A model generated the notes under the pieces. The model saw only the letters and a program-made list of their open reading frames with translations, was not told the DNA's origin and ran no database searches. DNA of 64,000 bases from Echinostoma caproni. Lineage: Eukaryota; Platyhelminthes; Trematoda; Plagiorchiida; Echinostomatidae. The stretch covers positions 79,896 through 143,895 of the forward strand of contig UZAN01039552.1 of the NCBI GenBank assembly GCA_900618425.1, given 5' to 3'. Both the position numbers and the translations under genes were made by a program. How positions within the stretch are numbered: position 1 is the first letter of the stretch; each line of letters begins with the position of its first letter. Shown one piece after another: positions 48,901-61,890 of the stretch.

Positions 48901-51299
48901 TATATAATCATTTGAAGTCCCAAAAAATGCGAGAATTTGGGGTTAAGTCGATCTCATTACTGGGTCCGAAGTAACCAAGAAGAAGATAAAATATCACTGA
49001 AGCGCGTATGTAGTTAGAACTGCCCCGAAAATTACTCAGTGCTCAAAAACTAAATTCTCAATGAATCGATGTCGGAAACAGTGGCACTCATGGATTCACG
49101 CATTACCCCAGCAGCCCTAGTCTATGTCAATTTGCTATTTTGACATTCACTCTGCTCTCAGCATTCCATTTTTTCTTCTACTGTCTTATTCAAATGGGCA
49201 GCCGAAAGTCAACAACCAAAGCCACCGCACAAAATTACTTGGTTAAGGGTTGTTCAAAATGAAATTGAAATTCAGCATTCAATTTATGATTTATTATTAG
49301 ACAGAGTGGTCGTATAAAACGCAGCACCAGTGAAAGGAGAATAAAACTGAACTACGCTCACTTATTAAAGTCATTCGTTTATCTATCTACATAACCTGGA
49401 AATTCACAGTTCTAGATTTTCATACTTGTAGTTTACCCATCGGTAATGAGAGAAGATTGAACAATGCGTTTCCGTACATTTCACCCAACGAATGGGTACC
49501 TAAACAGTGCTACCTTCGATACATCAAGATCACAATACACCTAGATAACACAAAGGTTGAATTCCCTATTAAGTTGAATCATCTGCTGCGAAAGGTCAAT
49601 GAATTCAGTCGCAAAATAGAACCCAGTAGTAGAAGTTGATACCCGAATGAGACTACCAAACGAGCCGTTTCCCCTCAGTTAACTCCTACCAAAAGAAGTC
49701 AGGTAATTTTATAAAAGCCGTGTTCCAAAACGATTTTAGGGGAACAACCATAACTTGTTTCAACAGATGTAAGGGCAGCTTGCTTCACCTTGGTCATTGT
49801 TCGTCAGAAAATGTAATGATAGGCAACATTTGTCAGCAGAAAAAGAACGATTTTCCTTGTTTTGCAAAAATATAATGGGACTTTCAATTCTCATTAGTTC
49901 GTTTACATTTTGGTTGACTTTCTTCGGAAAATGTAAGAACTATATTCTTATAATCATGATGTTGGGCGTCAGCTATTTTTCTTCACTAGACTATTTGACT
50001 CGAGTAGTCTAATTTTTCACAGCAAACTCCGACTTCTTGAAGACACCATTACACTGACTGTATTTCATCTACTGACTATGATCATTATTACCGCATTTTA
50101 TGCAAACATCAAAGAATATTTATGTAACTAAACTTTCATCCTGGCGCTAGTATCAATAACATTCAGTTAGCGTTTTTAACTGTGCATATGTGCTAAATTT
50201 GTGGCTCCACATTCAGTCGCTTTGATTCACTCTAATATCTTGAATACCAAAGAAGCTATTTATTGTCTAGATTTTCCAAATGAGCTTTTCGTAGGCTCAA
50301 GTTGGATTATTTTTGCGTAAATTTTTATTTCAGGCAAGTAATGTTCTACTGTCGCTTTGAGGCTAATCACCACGAAAAGGCACGTTTTGTGACTGAATAA
50401 AAATTGGACGAGGTACAAATTACCGTCAGTTACACACCCTTTCCTCGATCCTTGCGTATATTCTTTCAGTTTGGAGAAACTAAGGACGCTGCTGAACATA
50501 AAATACCGTTTCCCATTTCTCAGTTGCGTATATAATGCTTTTGGAATTTATACCACGTTCTGGTAAATACTGAAGTGAACGAACACGAACTCAATTCTTA
50601 CTCACTGTCAGTGGACCGGTATACACGCTGTTTGACGCGCCATAAGTCAGATCCCGAAATATTTTTTTCGGGCGAAAAACAAAAACAGTCATATACCAAT
50701 ACAGAATGTTACTCATGTCGCGCGTTCATCAATTTTTTCATATCTTATGGAGTCCGAACTGAGTGCTAAACAAACCACGTGATCACAGTCTTTATTTCCG
50801 ATATATTAACACAAAACCGCCTCAGTTATGAATACGTTTTTAGTGTAGGAGGATTGAAATCATGAATTGTAAATTAAGTATTCTAGTAGAGCTCAAGATT
50901 TACTTTAATTTAAAACATTCTTATTACCTCGGCATTATGTATTTCATGTGTAACCAACTTTTGAACGTTATTCTGAACTCAATTAAATATTGTGAACAAC
51001 ACTTTCCTAAAGCTGGTACTAACAATTAAGTAAAAAGTAAGCAAATACTTTCTTAGTCGTTGAAGATAGGCCCAATCACATTGCTTTAAGTTAAACAGGT
51101 TAAATGAGATGTAAGGAACCACAAGTATGGCATGAAAGCACATGGTTATGTTCGTGCTGTTCGACATTGATCAGAATAAAGATTTTACTGTCAAAAGTAA
51201 TTTAAATCATTTTATATCGTTTTATGATATATTGATATAGTTATTCATTTAATCAGCGAATATTTTACAACGACTGATAATGCCAAGTTTGGCTTAGTG
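45985..51299. other. No gene seen
   Basis: Long AT-rich stretch. The frames at 46801-47118, 47393-47805 and 48405-48737 have no recognisable domain. A CAC-rich run near 46348-46365 is a simple repeat. Confidence 0.45.
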
Positions 51300-51860
51300 A
51301 ATTTGAGCCGACTGGGTATCATACACAACGTATGGTCTTGATTTTAAATTTCACTTCTTGGGAGTTGGAAATGCCCCAAATGTTACATGTTCCCTGGAGG
51401 TGTTGTACAAGGGCCAATATGATTCATTAGAAGAGGGACTTTTGTGTTCCGACAAGAAATGATATCGCTAACAAAACTCAGTTGTTTATGTAGGGGAACA
51501 TTTGACTACTTAGGAAGAGAAATCTACACCCAATACCATGCGTACATCGCCTAGTGAATAAAGATGCAGTGGGATGGCCCAATCCGATGGCCACTTATTC
51601 ATGGTATTGAACATTCATGGTGCGGCTCAGGAGCTAAGGATTCGACTCTTAACCCGAAGGCTAGTGTCTCGACGTTTGATTGAAGCAGAAAGTGGTACAA
51701 GCTTGAGAAAAAGAAGTAAAAGGGGATAACAAACTCAGGGTAGCTAAATACCCATGAAGCACGTTTCCTTGGGTTTGTGTTGCATTCTATTTTTCGTCGC
51801 TCGTATTGAATGTTTTGGATGTGGGGAGACGGATGTGCCCCGTAAATTTACTCCTAATAA
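51300..51860. repeat. Possible dispersed repeat
   Basis: Less AT-rich than the flanks, with almost no long open frame. The general look recalls untranslated retroelement ends, and a tRNA-like GGATTCGACTC lies at about 51628. I could not pair it with another copy in the window. Confidence 0.2.
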
Positions 51861-53640
51861 TAGTGCAGTGCAGCTTTTGAAACATGTATAATTGTATCAA
51901 ACTAATTGATGCAGTTAGAAAACCTTGCTCAGGTTTCAAACAGAAACTTAATGATCGGTAATTTGGAAGTTATCACACTTGCACACACATAATGTATATT
52001 TCGATTATCTACCCTAGATTCATTAAATACATATTTATTTAGCTGTGCACACGTGCGCATCAAACAGGACCGTACACTTTATGTACATGTGCACATACTG
52101 TCAGTCCGTATACAACAGACGTCCCTAGAAGGCAATTCTGCTCATGTACATTAACTCCAGTCCGTCACTGAGGCAAGTTTTGCTCGAGTGTCAGGAAATC
52201 AGATTATTCAAGTTTTCCGCTAATCGGGTCGTCGGATAGAGGTGATGGCCGATGGTTTACCTTCGGTTGTTTGTGTATCCGTAGTGGATCGTTTGTGCTT
52301 CTCTTGGCTACCAACTGCTGGAACGATTTGATTCAGGTTTAACGGACATAGTCCTACAGAGAATGTTCACTTCAACATGATTTGTGCTCTAGCTCACGCA
52401 CCAAATTGCAGTTTACAACTTTAGCTTATACATCAACGTCAAAAACGTGCGCTTCAATTGGATCACTCACAGTTTCTTCTTGACTTTTGACCATCAATAG
52501 CGTAAACCAAAGCAATTCAGCGATACAAATCAACCGCATTATGCAGTGGGCCATATATTCCAATCGAAAAAGGTTTGCAAATGCTCTGCTTTATCCTCTT
52601 TGACAATCATTTTCGGGGCTGCATACTCTAGTAATAACCTGGTAATATGGCTTAGAGAACAAATGACTTAAAATAATGGAATGAGACTTGAAAGACTGGG
52701 TAAGTGAACTGCAAGTCGACTGTAGCGATATAATTGCTCCTCATTGCAATAAAATTACTTAAAACATTACAAAGCACCCCTGACAAAAATCCGAAGACAC
52801 TGAATCTTCTTGACTGTCAAGACCCTTGCTTTAAGAAATAAGTTTTTTGATGAGTGAACAAAACAAGCGTGACGTTTTGCTGAGATGTTGTTCATTCTGA
52901 AACTATATTGCTTTATGGAATATTATTGCATCCTGCAAAGTTATCAACGAACTGAACATCTGTGCTTATATACTATACCTGCTTACACGCTCTCCTGTCT
53001 CTTCCTTAAATTATGTATATATGACATTCTCCGTCATTCAAGTTACTGCCAGTGCATTGAGAATCTAGAACAATTCTTAGTAATGTTTATTTTAAGGCTC
53101 ATCTGTTTCAAATATGACTTTACCGGACTCCGGAGCATTACAATAGGTGATGTCTTGCAGGACCTCTAACCTAAGATAATTGACACAGGAACACCATGTT
53201 AATCTCCTTGTTTGAATAAAGTTTCAACCGTTACCTTTTTACCCACGTTCGTGACCTCTGGTGCATCTTTCACGAGCTCAATGCTTTCACAGCTCGAGGT
53301 ACCTGAATCCGGAATTCAAACCATGCTTATTACAATTGTGCACTCGCTATGTGTGACTACAATAAGGTCCAAGAGATCACCCAATTTTGTGTGTTGCATA
53401 AACAAAGCCAAACGAATTATTTCCGGTTGATAGTGAAATGATTTTTGTTCATATGATAGGATTGCATGAGATGATAATTACCGTCATCTCATTATATATA
53501 TTTTTATTCAAGTAATTCGCCAAACTGCTTCAATGTTTTAACCTAATGTAACAAGTGCATTTCGATTTCATCATCGAAACTAAACGTAAGTTACCACAGA
53601 GGCTGACAAAAAGTGTTTGATATTCTTCTTCCATCAAATC
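51861..53640. other. No gene seen
   Basis: The frames at 52885-53169 and 53212-53430 are unremarkable. Nothing else is supported. Confidence 0.45.
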
Positions 53641-53647
53641 CCTGAAA

Positions 53648-53821
53648 ATGTTTTTCACTTTGTTATCTTTTGCACCGCAATTCTACCGTTTACTATCAGT
53701 AGTTTTGGTGTTTTGGTCCCCTGTTTATGCACAAACAGGTGATGTAAAGGTATTTGTGTATATAAACCTTTTTCTATGTGACATCCCCTGCGTCCCTTCC
53801 TTAAACAAATGCAAAGGATAA
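53648..53821 (+). CDS. Candidate short secreted protein or signal-peptide exon
   Basis: A 57-codon frame begins with ATG at 53648. It shows a typical signal peptide: a hydrophobic core LLSVVLVFW and a VYA|QT cleavage site at about residue 28. An AAG|GTATTT donor at 53749/53750 follows 34 codons at phase 0. 94 bases later an acceptor-like TTTTATTCCAG (53833-53843) leads to AAC TAA. An AATAAA at 53886-53891 lies 40 bases beyond. Read unspliced, the frame ends with three cysteines. No family is recognised. Hydrophobic short frames also arise by chance in AT-rich DNA, so it remains a candidate. Confidence 0.25.
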   Translation: MFFTLLSFAPQFYRLLSVVLVFWSPVYAQTGDVKVFVYINLFLCDIPCVPSLNKCKG

Positions 53822-53891
53822 CACATACCTAATTTTATTCCAGAACTAAGCTAAGGGGCTTAAAGATTACTATGAATTACTTTTAAATAAA

Positions 53892-56800
53892 TCAATTTAA
53901 TTATAATATCTATTCATTTTTAAACAAAATTTAATACAATTGTGGCATAAAGACCTGATTTTCAATCAGAGCTTGCAAGTTTAAAGCTTACAAAATGATA
54001 AGTATTCATAAGTAAGTTTAATTCTTTCACGTCCAGTTAATTGTATTTTTGAAAATCGGCATTGGAAGGCAGTCGCAAGCTGAGATAGTTTGAGCGGTTT
54101 TAAAAGAACAACAGTGTGGGAAAGATTTTGCGTTTTAGTGAATGATAGAAATATGCAATCAATCCAGTAGAAATAACAAAGTGGGCGGGCACAGACGGCG
54201 ATCCCAGTACTTTTGGATGAAAATTGCTCTCTTTCCAAACACGTGATTGAGCGTATCAAAAAGATTGTTTTCAGGCTAATCGTTTTTTAAGTTTACGTCT
54301 TCGCCTATTGTTAAGTGCATTGCGTTTTGTCTGCTAGTATCAAATGGATCATTTTCGGTCTCGCTACACTGTAAAACACAATTCTTATAGTTTATGTAAC
54401 TACGGTTCTATTTTGAGAACTTATTCATTCATCAAAGTTTTGGGAATTCAATCAACCACCGGTAGTGCAAAATCCGGAAATAAATGATTTGATTGATGCT
54501 GAAAAATTTCATTTGAAAGACTATTTCCGTAAGATAAAACAAAGCAAAAAATGAGACAGAGGCGGCTAATACTCCACCTGTTGGACACGAAGTATTAGCC
54601 GTTCAAAGTTCGATGTCACGCACACATAAATGAATAAATTCACAAATTGTACACAGCAAAATCAAAACACAGGTGAATTAAATGAGCTTGCCTTCTAAAC
54701 CACTTTATACATTTAACCAGGTGATTGGACAAACCATAACAGAAATAATTTCATTACTTTGATTCGTCACTACACATAGAGCAATATATAAGCCTTTTCC
54801 AATCTTCTGAACATTCAGTAAATCTATAATATATTTTGGCCAGTAAATGGAATAGAATAGCAACAGTTAAACCGAAGGTTTTGGAGTCTGTGAAAAATGC
54901 AAAACATCATGTTACCCGTTCAATAAATCATTTTGTGTAATCCATTTTCGATTTTGCTCATCTCGGAAAACCTCGAACAATAAGCATCACTTTATTCACA
55001 AGTAAAACAAACTGGCTAACATTTGCACGTTTAAGTGAAACCATGATTCAACGAAACCTGTTTCTTTGGTGGTCTTTATGCGCATTTTGTTGATCTGTTC
55101 AACAACGAAAAGCAGATGCAATCAATAAAAATCCAAGCAATTGTTTTATCGCACAGCTGCACATAATTGATGCATCCATGTATTCGATAAATTTATTGGT
55201 CTATTCAACTAATCACATTCGTGTAATGCTCCACAACCAAAAGGGTACTCAGACATAATAGATCACGTAGTCTTCCATGTGCAACGGTCCTATTTCTACC
55301 GTACCGTACTTTAGAAGGATAACCGCAGTTACTCTGAGCACTAAGAACTTCACAGACCGCTGCATGACAAGCGAACTCCATGAAGCCTGAAAATATCAAC
55401 TGACGTTATCAATAGCAAACATAATCACATTCGTAGATTAGTCCAGCATTTGATGCTAAAAATCGTTACCTAAAACTCTGGTTTGTTCCTTGCAATCAGA
55501 GTATGGAAACCCAATCTATGGTTTTATTTGAACTTTTGGAAAGATCATCCGAAACATGGATACAATTCTACCTTTTGTATCTTTAAAATTTTATAACTTG
55601 CATGAATGTCTTGATAGCACTAATAAATCCGCTACACATTATATTTACTGTTGATCTCTTGACAACCAGGCAACGCTACCATTCATGCAACAAAGTTCAA
55701 ACCATATCCACCGTAATCCAGTCCTGCAATGACGTGTTTCGTGCGTGCTTGATTACTCCACATTCGTTAACCAATCACAGCTTACTTGATTTCGATTTCT
55801 TAGTTATTTTGAAGACTGGTCTTATTTACTTCTGTTTTATTCCCTTTTATGTGAGTCTCATACGTTTTGCGTCGCTGGTTACGGTCACCTTAGATTTTCC
55901 TGACCGCTGGAGTACAGTAGATGAAAAAGATTGCTCTTAAGATCCATCGAGTGTCCAATTAATAGTGACCGGTTCGTTGTTACTAATGCCTGTAATCGGC
56001 TTCATCATATCACGTAGTTGCACTAGTGTATACAGTATTAAAAGAAAAAGCAAAGACAAAGATTCCATGGTGATAATTTTGCTTTGGTCAACAAAGAACC
56101 AGAATACCCTAGTTTGGCTTCCACCTTACATTCAGAATCTATGATAAGCATTGTCATCGTGGCCGTAGAAAGCATTTTTTCTAAATATTCAGCAATAACG
56201 ACCTACTAATTAACCTGGCTGAGGAAGACCGCTTTTGTGCACTCAGTAAATATCAATGTATCAGTTCAACTAAAGTTACTCTCTTCCGTAATGCATAAGA
56301 CCTATGTGACTTTTGTTTCCGTGCTGTCTGGCTTATACCACAATAAGCTGTCGCACACTGGTAAGACAAAGCATTCCCTCGCTGCATACTCAGGCAAAAG
56401 CCCTGCGTATCAATATCTCATAAGAAAAATAATCTAAGCGGTCGGATATTTAGCGTTGCATTTATTAACCGCAGTAACCATTGGATACATCAACATCCAA
56501 CCAACGCTAAAATTTACAATTCTGTAAAAGGTAAATCACTAATTGAATTACGTGTAGTAAAAGTAACGTGGTTGCCCAAACCACATTGGTTCTGAAAAAG
56601 ACTGAAATGTGTTTTTGTATCCTCCAGATTCTAACACAAAAAGATACGAAAAATTAAGACATAGATCCTCAAAGTGCGTATCCATGTTATTGATTATTCC
56701 AAAACACTAAAACGCAGCAACTAATTTATACTTCACGAGATAACTTGCAGCTTGGATATATAAACAATAGCTTATGGTTATGAAACTCATCGCTACATGC

Positions 56801-58377
56801 GTCGTTTATGAAAGCCTGTTTAAAAACATCCTCGGAACTTTTGCAAGGCAATGCTTGCTGTTGTGATCAGCCTTCGACATTGGTGGTTATTTTTTTAATT
56901 GATTCTCTTGTACCAAAAACACTCCGGTTTTCGAGAGATCGTGTTTCCATTAACATTGCACTTCACAAATGCTTTGCCACAATAACCGTGTACAACTGTT
57001 TACATTACTCGATATGACATGAGCAGCTAATCGGCTTATTGTGTGAATCGTACTTTTGTTTTCAGCGTTCTGATCACCTGATCGGATCACAAGGTTTACT
57101 CAATAGAAAATGAAATCAAAGAATTTAAATTATTCATCCGAATAATGTATGTTGTTTATATGATCTAAAATTATATACAATGTTCGGTGTCAACAAAACA
57201 GAGAGTTTGGGCAAAGAATTATATTTTGCTGGATTATTACTGCATTACCATCGTGAAGAGAGTAGTGCCTGGATTTATGGATCGTATACATGTCAGTGCA
57301 TTATAAAAACCAAGTTGATGAACAGTACGGAATTCACGTATATATAGATAAATATACTTATATAACCAAGTTGATATTAAGCCTGGTAGTGCGTGCATGA
57401 GGATTGAGAATCGGAAAAATGAAGAGGATCGACTGACAATTTCTGGGCACATTGTGCTTAGATATTATCTCATGAACCATGGCAGTCGTGCTTCGCACTG
57501 AGGGCAAATTCTCAAACTGCTTGCACTCTTCTGCGTGGATTGCATTATTTGAACTCACATTCACAATCCCCTGTAGTTCAACAAAAACCAGCTTCATAGA
57601 ATCATTTTGCATCTAAAACCTTTCTGTTGCGCACGTGACAACCATTCAGTTAGCTAGAGCACTTGAGTTTCAAGTAGCCCGCCCACAAAGTGTGATTCAA
57701 ACAACTGCCAGAAATGCTCCGGTATGAAAGACACCACCGTTGATCCATATTTAAGTGTATAAGAGTCCAAATAGATCATCGGTTAGGATGCACATATTGT
57801 CTGCCATTTTTAAATTCTTTTATGGCTGGTTCATAAGAATAGCACTGCGGATATTCATTATGTGGGGTAATTTAGTAGTTTCTAGATTTATTTGTGATTG
57901 CCGGTCACAGACCGTTCAGTACGCACCAGCGTGTTCATCTTGTATTGTTGAACTAGGAATGTACCAGTGTTTCAGACTCATCGTCTGATATCGAACCGTA
58001 TAAAAATACTTCACAGGAAAATTATACGAGAAAAGTTTATTAACATCAAACTACATTCGGTCTTATTACAAACCGTTAGTAGTCTTCAATACGCTTGGAT
58101 AACGAAGATAATGCTACTTGTTTGAATTTATTCTTTATAAACTCACTGCTAACCCGTTATATTTTTTCCATCTGTTTCGCAGCTCCTCATGGACTTTTGC
58201 TGAACTTGATCACTTTATTATTACTTATAAAGGGACTGCAAAACTCATTGTAATTCTGCAGTTTTATTTTTAACACCGCTTTCTGCTCACCTATGCAGAA
58301 ACCCGACACTTAATATCAAGGTTAGGCACAAAGTATAAAGTGGTAGTCATTGATTAAGTTGTTTGGGGTATGTGTTA
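53892..58377. other. No gene seen
   Basis: AT-rich. The frames at 55602-55940, 56808-57017 and 57755-57988 are not recognisable. No RT motif was seen. Confidence 0.45.
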
Positions 58378-58560
58378 GGCATGAAATCGCATAGGTTGCA
58401 TTGGCGCGCGATGTTTGCCGAGGCAGACAGTGGAGGGTACGAGATCAAGGGTGATCAAAAGACCCGGGATGCAGATATGGAATACCCTGATCAGTAGACT
58501 CTGTGATTTGGGTAGTGGCCGGCTCCCTGAATGAGCACCTTGAAGTCAGTGCAATAAACC
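58378..58560 (+). mobile_element. LINE C-terminal scrap
   Basis: On the plus strand MKSHRLHWRAMFAEADSGG (about 58381-58437) leads to a GDQKTRDADMEY segment and stops. A further frame reads GSGRLPE, matching the CRLPGW-type end of the module. At nucleotide level ATGTTTGCCGAGGCAGACAG resembles TTGTTTGCCGAGGCAGGTAG of the copy at 43340-43535. About 180 bases survive. Confidence 0.65.
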
Positions 58561-60929
58561 GTTAGGGTTATCAAGTGATATGGTTAAGTTTCATAAACCG
58601 TGGAGCTCGCACATCTCAATTTCTTGGCAACCTTAGTCTACCGTAATTCTCCATTTCTCTTGACCACTCCTTTCAGTGTTTTTAACCTTCTTTTCTCCCC
58701 TTCATCTAACTCGACATCCAAACAACAGCAAATAAAACCTCCGTAGGAATTTATTTGGTTTTCATTACTGAATTTATATTCAACTGATTCGTTAAGGGGA
58801 AACTATGCTTCCAATTATATTCATCTGTTTTTCTAAGTTATCAATGTTCATGATTATTCCTGATAAATAACAGCATTCTAAAAGGCATGCATATCAACCC
58901 GTTAGATAGACATCGGATTGAATTTTCTAAATAAAAACGAATTCCCGAAGGGATATTTAAGCCCCAGGTTAACACCTTAATTGCTGCAGTATGTGGTTCC
59001 CTTCACTCAATTATTTTTGTTCTTAAATAACACCAGTCCATATACATCCTTCGGTGCACGCCAGTTATCATCAACATAAATGATGGGGTTTTCTTTTTCA
59101 ATATGCCTCCCTTTTGGTCTGTTATGTGTTCAATCGTCTTTGAGCAGTTATGCCTAATCGTTTTGTTTGCATTTCTGTGAACCATTGATCCACAGTGAAG
59201 AACACCGCATAAATGATTGAGCTGAGGTTCATCAACCTATATGAATGTCAAACAACCATTTTATCAATTTAATTGATGCATTTTGATAAAATCAGAATAT
59301 GTTCAGTTCACATAACGGATTGTTCACCAACTGCATGAAAATGAAACACCTGCAAAAAACCATTCGAATTTTACCACAGTCGAACCATTTTGTAATTTAG
59401 TGGGATTTTAGTGTACAAGAACCTTATTCGCTGGTTATAGTGAACTATCAGAATACAATAAACATGAACCCACTAAAGTGCTAGTGATGTTTTAAATCCA
59501 AGGTCGTAAATTATTCGAGAAGGAAAGGTGACTGAAAACTAGGCTGAGTTCATCGTGGTCTATTTATTTCGCGGTACGTACGTGGTGTGATGTTCCATGC
59601 ATACATATTTTCCTCTGGACCCAGAGCAACTCAGACCTCACTCAAATTGTCTCCACTGTCCCATGGAAGATGCACAATAAGTTAAAATTGAACGAAAACA
59701 GAGCTTTGATTTTGAAGTTGTTCAGAGATACAGCCGGTAAGCATGAATCAGAACAAACATATGCACATATCAAATATTCAAAACATTAAAAGTTTGCAAC
59801 AATACTTGGCTCGCATTCTTTTGCCATCAGGATCGCAACCGGAGCAAGTATGATATAACTCAATAACCCATTTAGCATTCTCTTGGCTGTTCACGCACCT
59901 AATTGGTGAGAAAACACAGGTGTCCTCCAGTGCTGATTGCCATGTGTAAGAAAGGCATTAAATTTGGATTTTCAACCCTCGAATTTATTCTGAGCAGAAG
60001 CATAATTTGATGAAAGTTTAAGTGCTCAAGGATAGAGTTTGATCTATTTTGTAAACATACCACCAAGGAGATTGGTATGGCCCACGATTTTCGCCAAGGA
60101 AACCAATGGATGGGAATAACCGGGTGATCAGATTAAGACCTAATGTCGGGATGTGGAAAGTCTGAACAATTAATCTGCTCACAAATGACGCGTTGAAATT
60201 CCTAGACGGGAACCTCGGGATCAGAGTATCCGACGGTTAGAAACACTGAATGTTATGGCCGGGTATTGTACTCAATTACCTTGCAATCTTACTGCAATAG
60301 CGTTTTCTACTAGCAACTTGTCCTAGGCTTCAACAGCGACAGCTTAGCTTTACTTTTCAAACTAAATCAGGAATCAAACGATGGCAAACAAAACCCGTTG
60401 AATACAGATGAATGAATGGTGATTGCGTAAACTTAAACGGAGACTGAAAAACGATTTTTTCAATTGGCTAACTTTGTTCCTCTCGGTTATCAGGTCAGTT
60501 TATCCGAAAACGTCTTGAATTAGTATGATTTGGTATCTGGTTCTGACTTTCATCAAAGGAATCGCGCATCCGAGGGCCCTGGGTAATCGAAGGAGAAGAT
60601 TTCCCGTAGGTGAATGAGCCGGGGATAACTGTTGACCGTCCAGTATGTAAACTTCCTTTATGATGTTATATGGTTCAAAGAAAATGATCAATTTGGGAGG
60701 CTTTCTGCGCCATCCATAGGAGAACGTAGTCATAGGTCAATCAGATCTACATTATATGAATAAGTTTCCTGAAGCGCTTGAAACATTAACTTTTTTCAGA
60801 GGATGCAGTATCTTTATATATACCAAATGAATGAAACATAGTATTCCGTGGAACCAGTGGCTTCTTGGAATCTAAATATTAAATGCTGATCTAGCTAGAA
60901 ATGCTGCAGCTCACGGTGCGACGAAACCC
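58561..60929. other. No gene seen; two repeat-like patches
   Basis: Patches at about 60060-60250 and 60500-60740 are less AT-rich than the rest and look repeat-like, but nothing can be named. The minus frame 60500-60733 is not a known protein. Confidence 0.4.
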
Positions 60930-61142
60930 TTGTATGCTTGCAGAAACATTCCCGAGTATTTTAACAATATTGAGTTCACACTGTCAGGGCAAGATTGTGG
61001 ATATCAATGTTTTCCACACCAATCGAAAATTTGCATTTGTACCCTAACAAATGCTAGCGAGTGCGAGAAAAAACACTGTGCCGAACAATCAATCGCAGCA
61101 AATCCGTTTGTGTTGCACAGAACTGATATTTTTCTTGCTTAG
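60930..61142 (+). other. Cysteine-rich open frame, possible exon
   Basis: The frame has no ATG at its 5' end. A CTTGCAG at about 60937-60943 could be a splice acceptor. It encodes a dense cysteine pattern, CGYQCFPHQSKICICT, then CEKKHC, of the sort seen in small disulfide-bonded extracellular modules. It ends in a stop at 61140-61142. No family is recognised and no partner exon found. It may be the last exon of a secreted protein or chance. Confidence 0.2.
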
Positions 61143-61855
61143 CTGAAAATGATTTGCATGCGTAAACGTATCTTCACGTGGTCATACATCCTTGGTGGAC
61201 TTCATGCTGTTTGTTGAACTGTATCTATGCTAATTGCATGCACAGTTGTGGTGCTTTCAGATTTGTAGCACGATAGCCAAAGTTATCCCCACAGATATCA
61301 TAACGGGGTGAGCACACAATGCAGTCAGTGGGCATGCGTTCCGCATTCTTAAAAAAATTATATCAACGTTCTGGGAAAAACTTGACCAACTTTCATTGAT
61401 CTCCAAGAGACGTATCTGTTGACCAGCCCGTGTGAAATTCTATTTCGACGCGATCTTTGAAAAGCCCTTTCTATGTATTGGTTACTAGAATACTCTATCA
61501 AAACATTTATCCACTCTGACATTCATAGATGAATGACCCAAATCTGTGTTCACACTTACGGATATGATGGCTCTCGCTTTTACATTATATCAGCCCTTCG
61601 CTGATAATGAGTACCAGTGCTGACCATCATACTTTCAATGTGTCAAATTTCAGTTAAACAACCATCAAACGGTATGAACATCAAACTTAATTACAATCAA
61701 ATTGGTATAACCGACAAAGATTAACCGAATTAACAACGGGCACTTTTTTGTTTAAGCTCATTTAGTAAATTTTGTCTATAATTTCAAAAGACATTTCCAA
61801 ACCCAAACCCCGTTTTTGAAAAGTATCCAACTTTTCCTTTTTCTTCTCTTTTCAG
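61143..61855 (+). other. No gene seen; ends in a strong pyrimidine tract
   Basis: The last 30 bases are a long T/C tract closing in TTTTCAG (61849-61855), which is the best splice-acceptor-like sequence I noticed in the window. Nothing else is supported. Confidence 0.4.
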
Positions 61856-61890
61856 ATTCCTGTCCGGTGCGTAGATCCAATTCTGGAACG
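61856..61890 (+). CDS. Candidate 35-nt micro-exon, phase-compatible with the large exon
   Basis: Preceded by a long pyrimidine tract and TTTTCAG, and followed by ACG|GTGAGC, a good donor. The large exon ends with one base of a split codon; joining it here gives a GAT codon and then SCPVRRSNSGT, with no stop, leaving at phase 0. The stretch RRSNSG is a basophilic kinase-type site and fits the Ser-rich, phosphorylatable character of the large exon. The intron would be 26,065 nt, long but reasonable for some fluke genes. A random short segment is often open, so the link is an inference. Confidence 0.4.
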
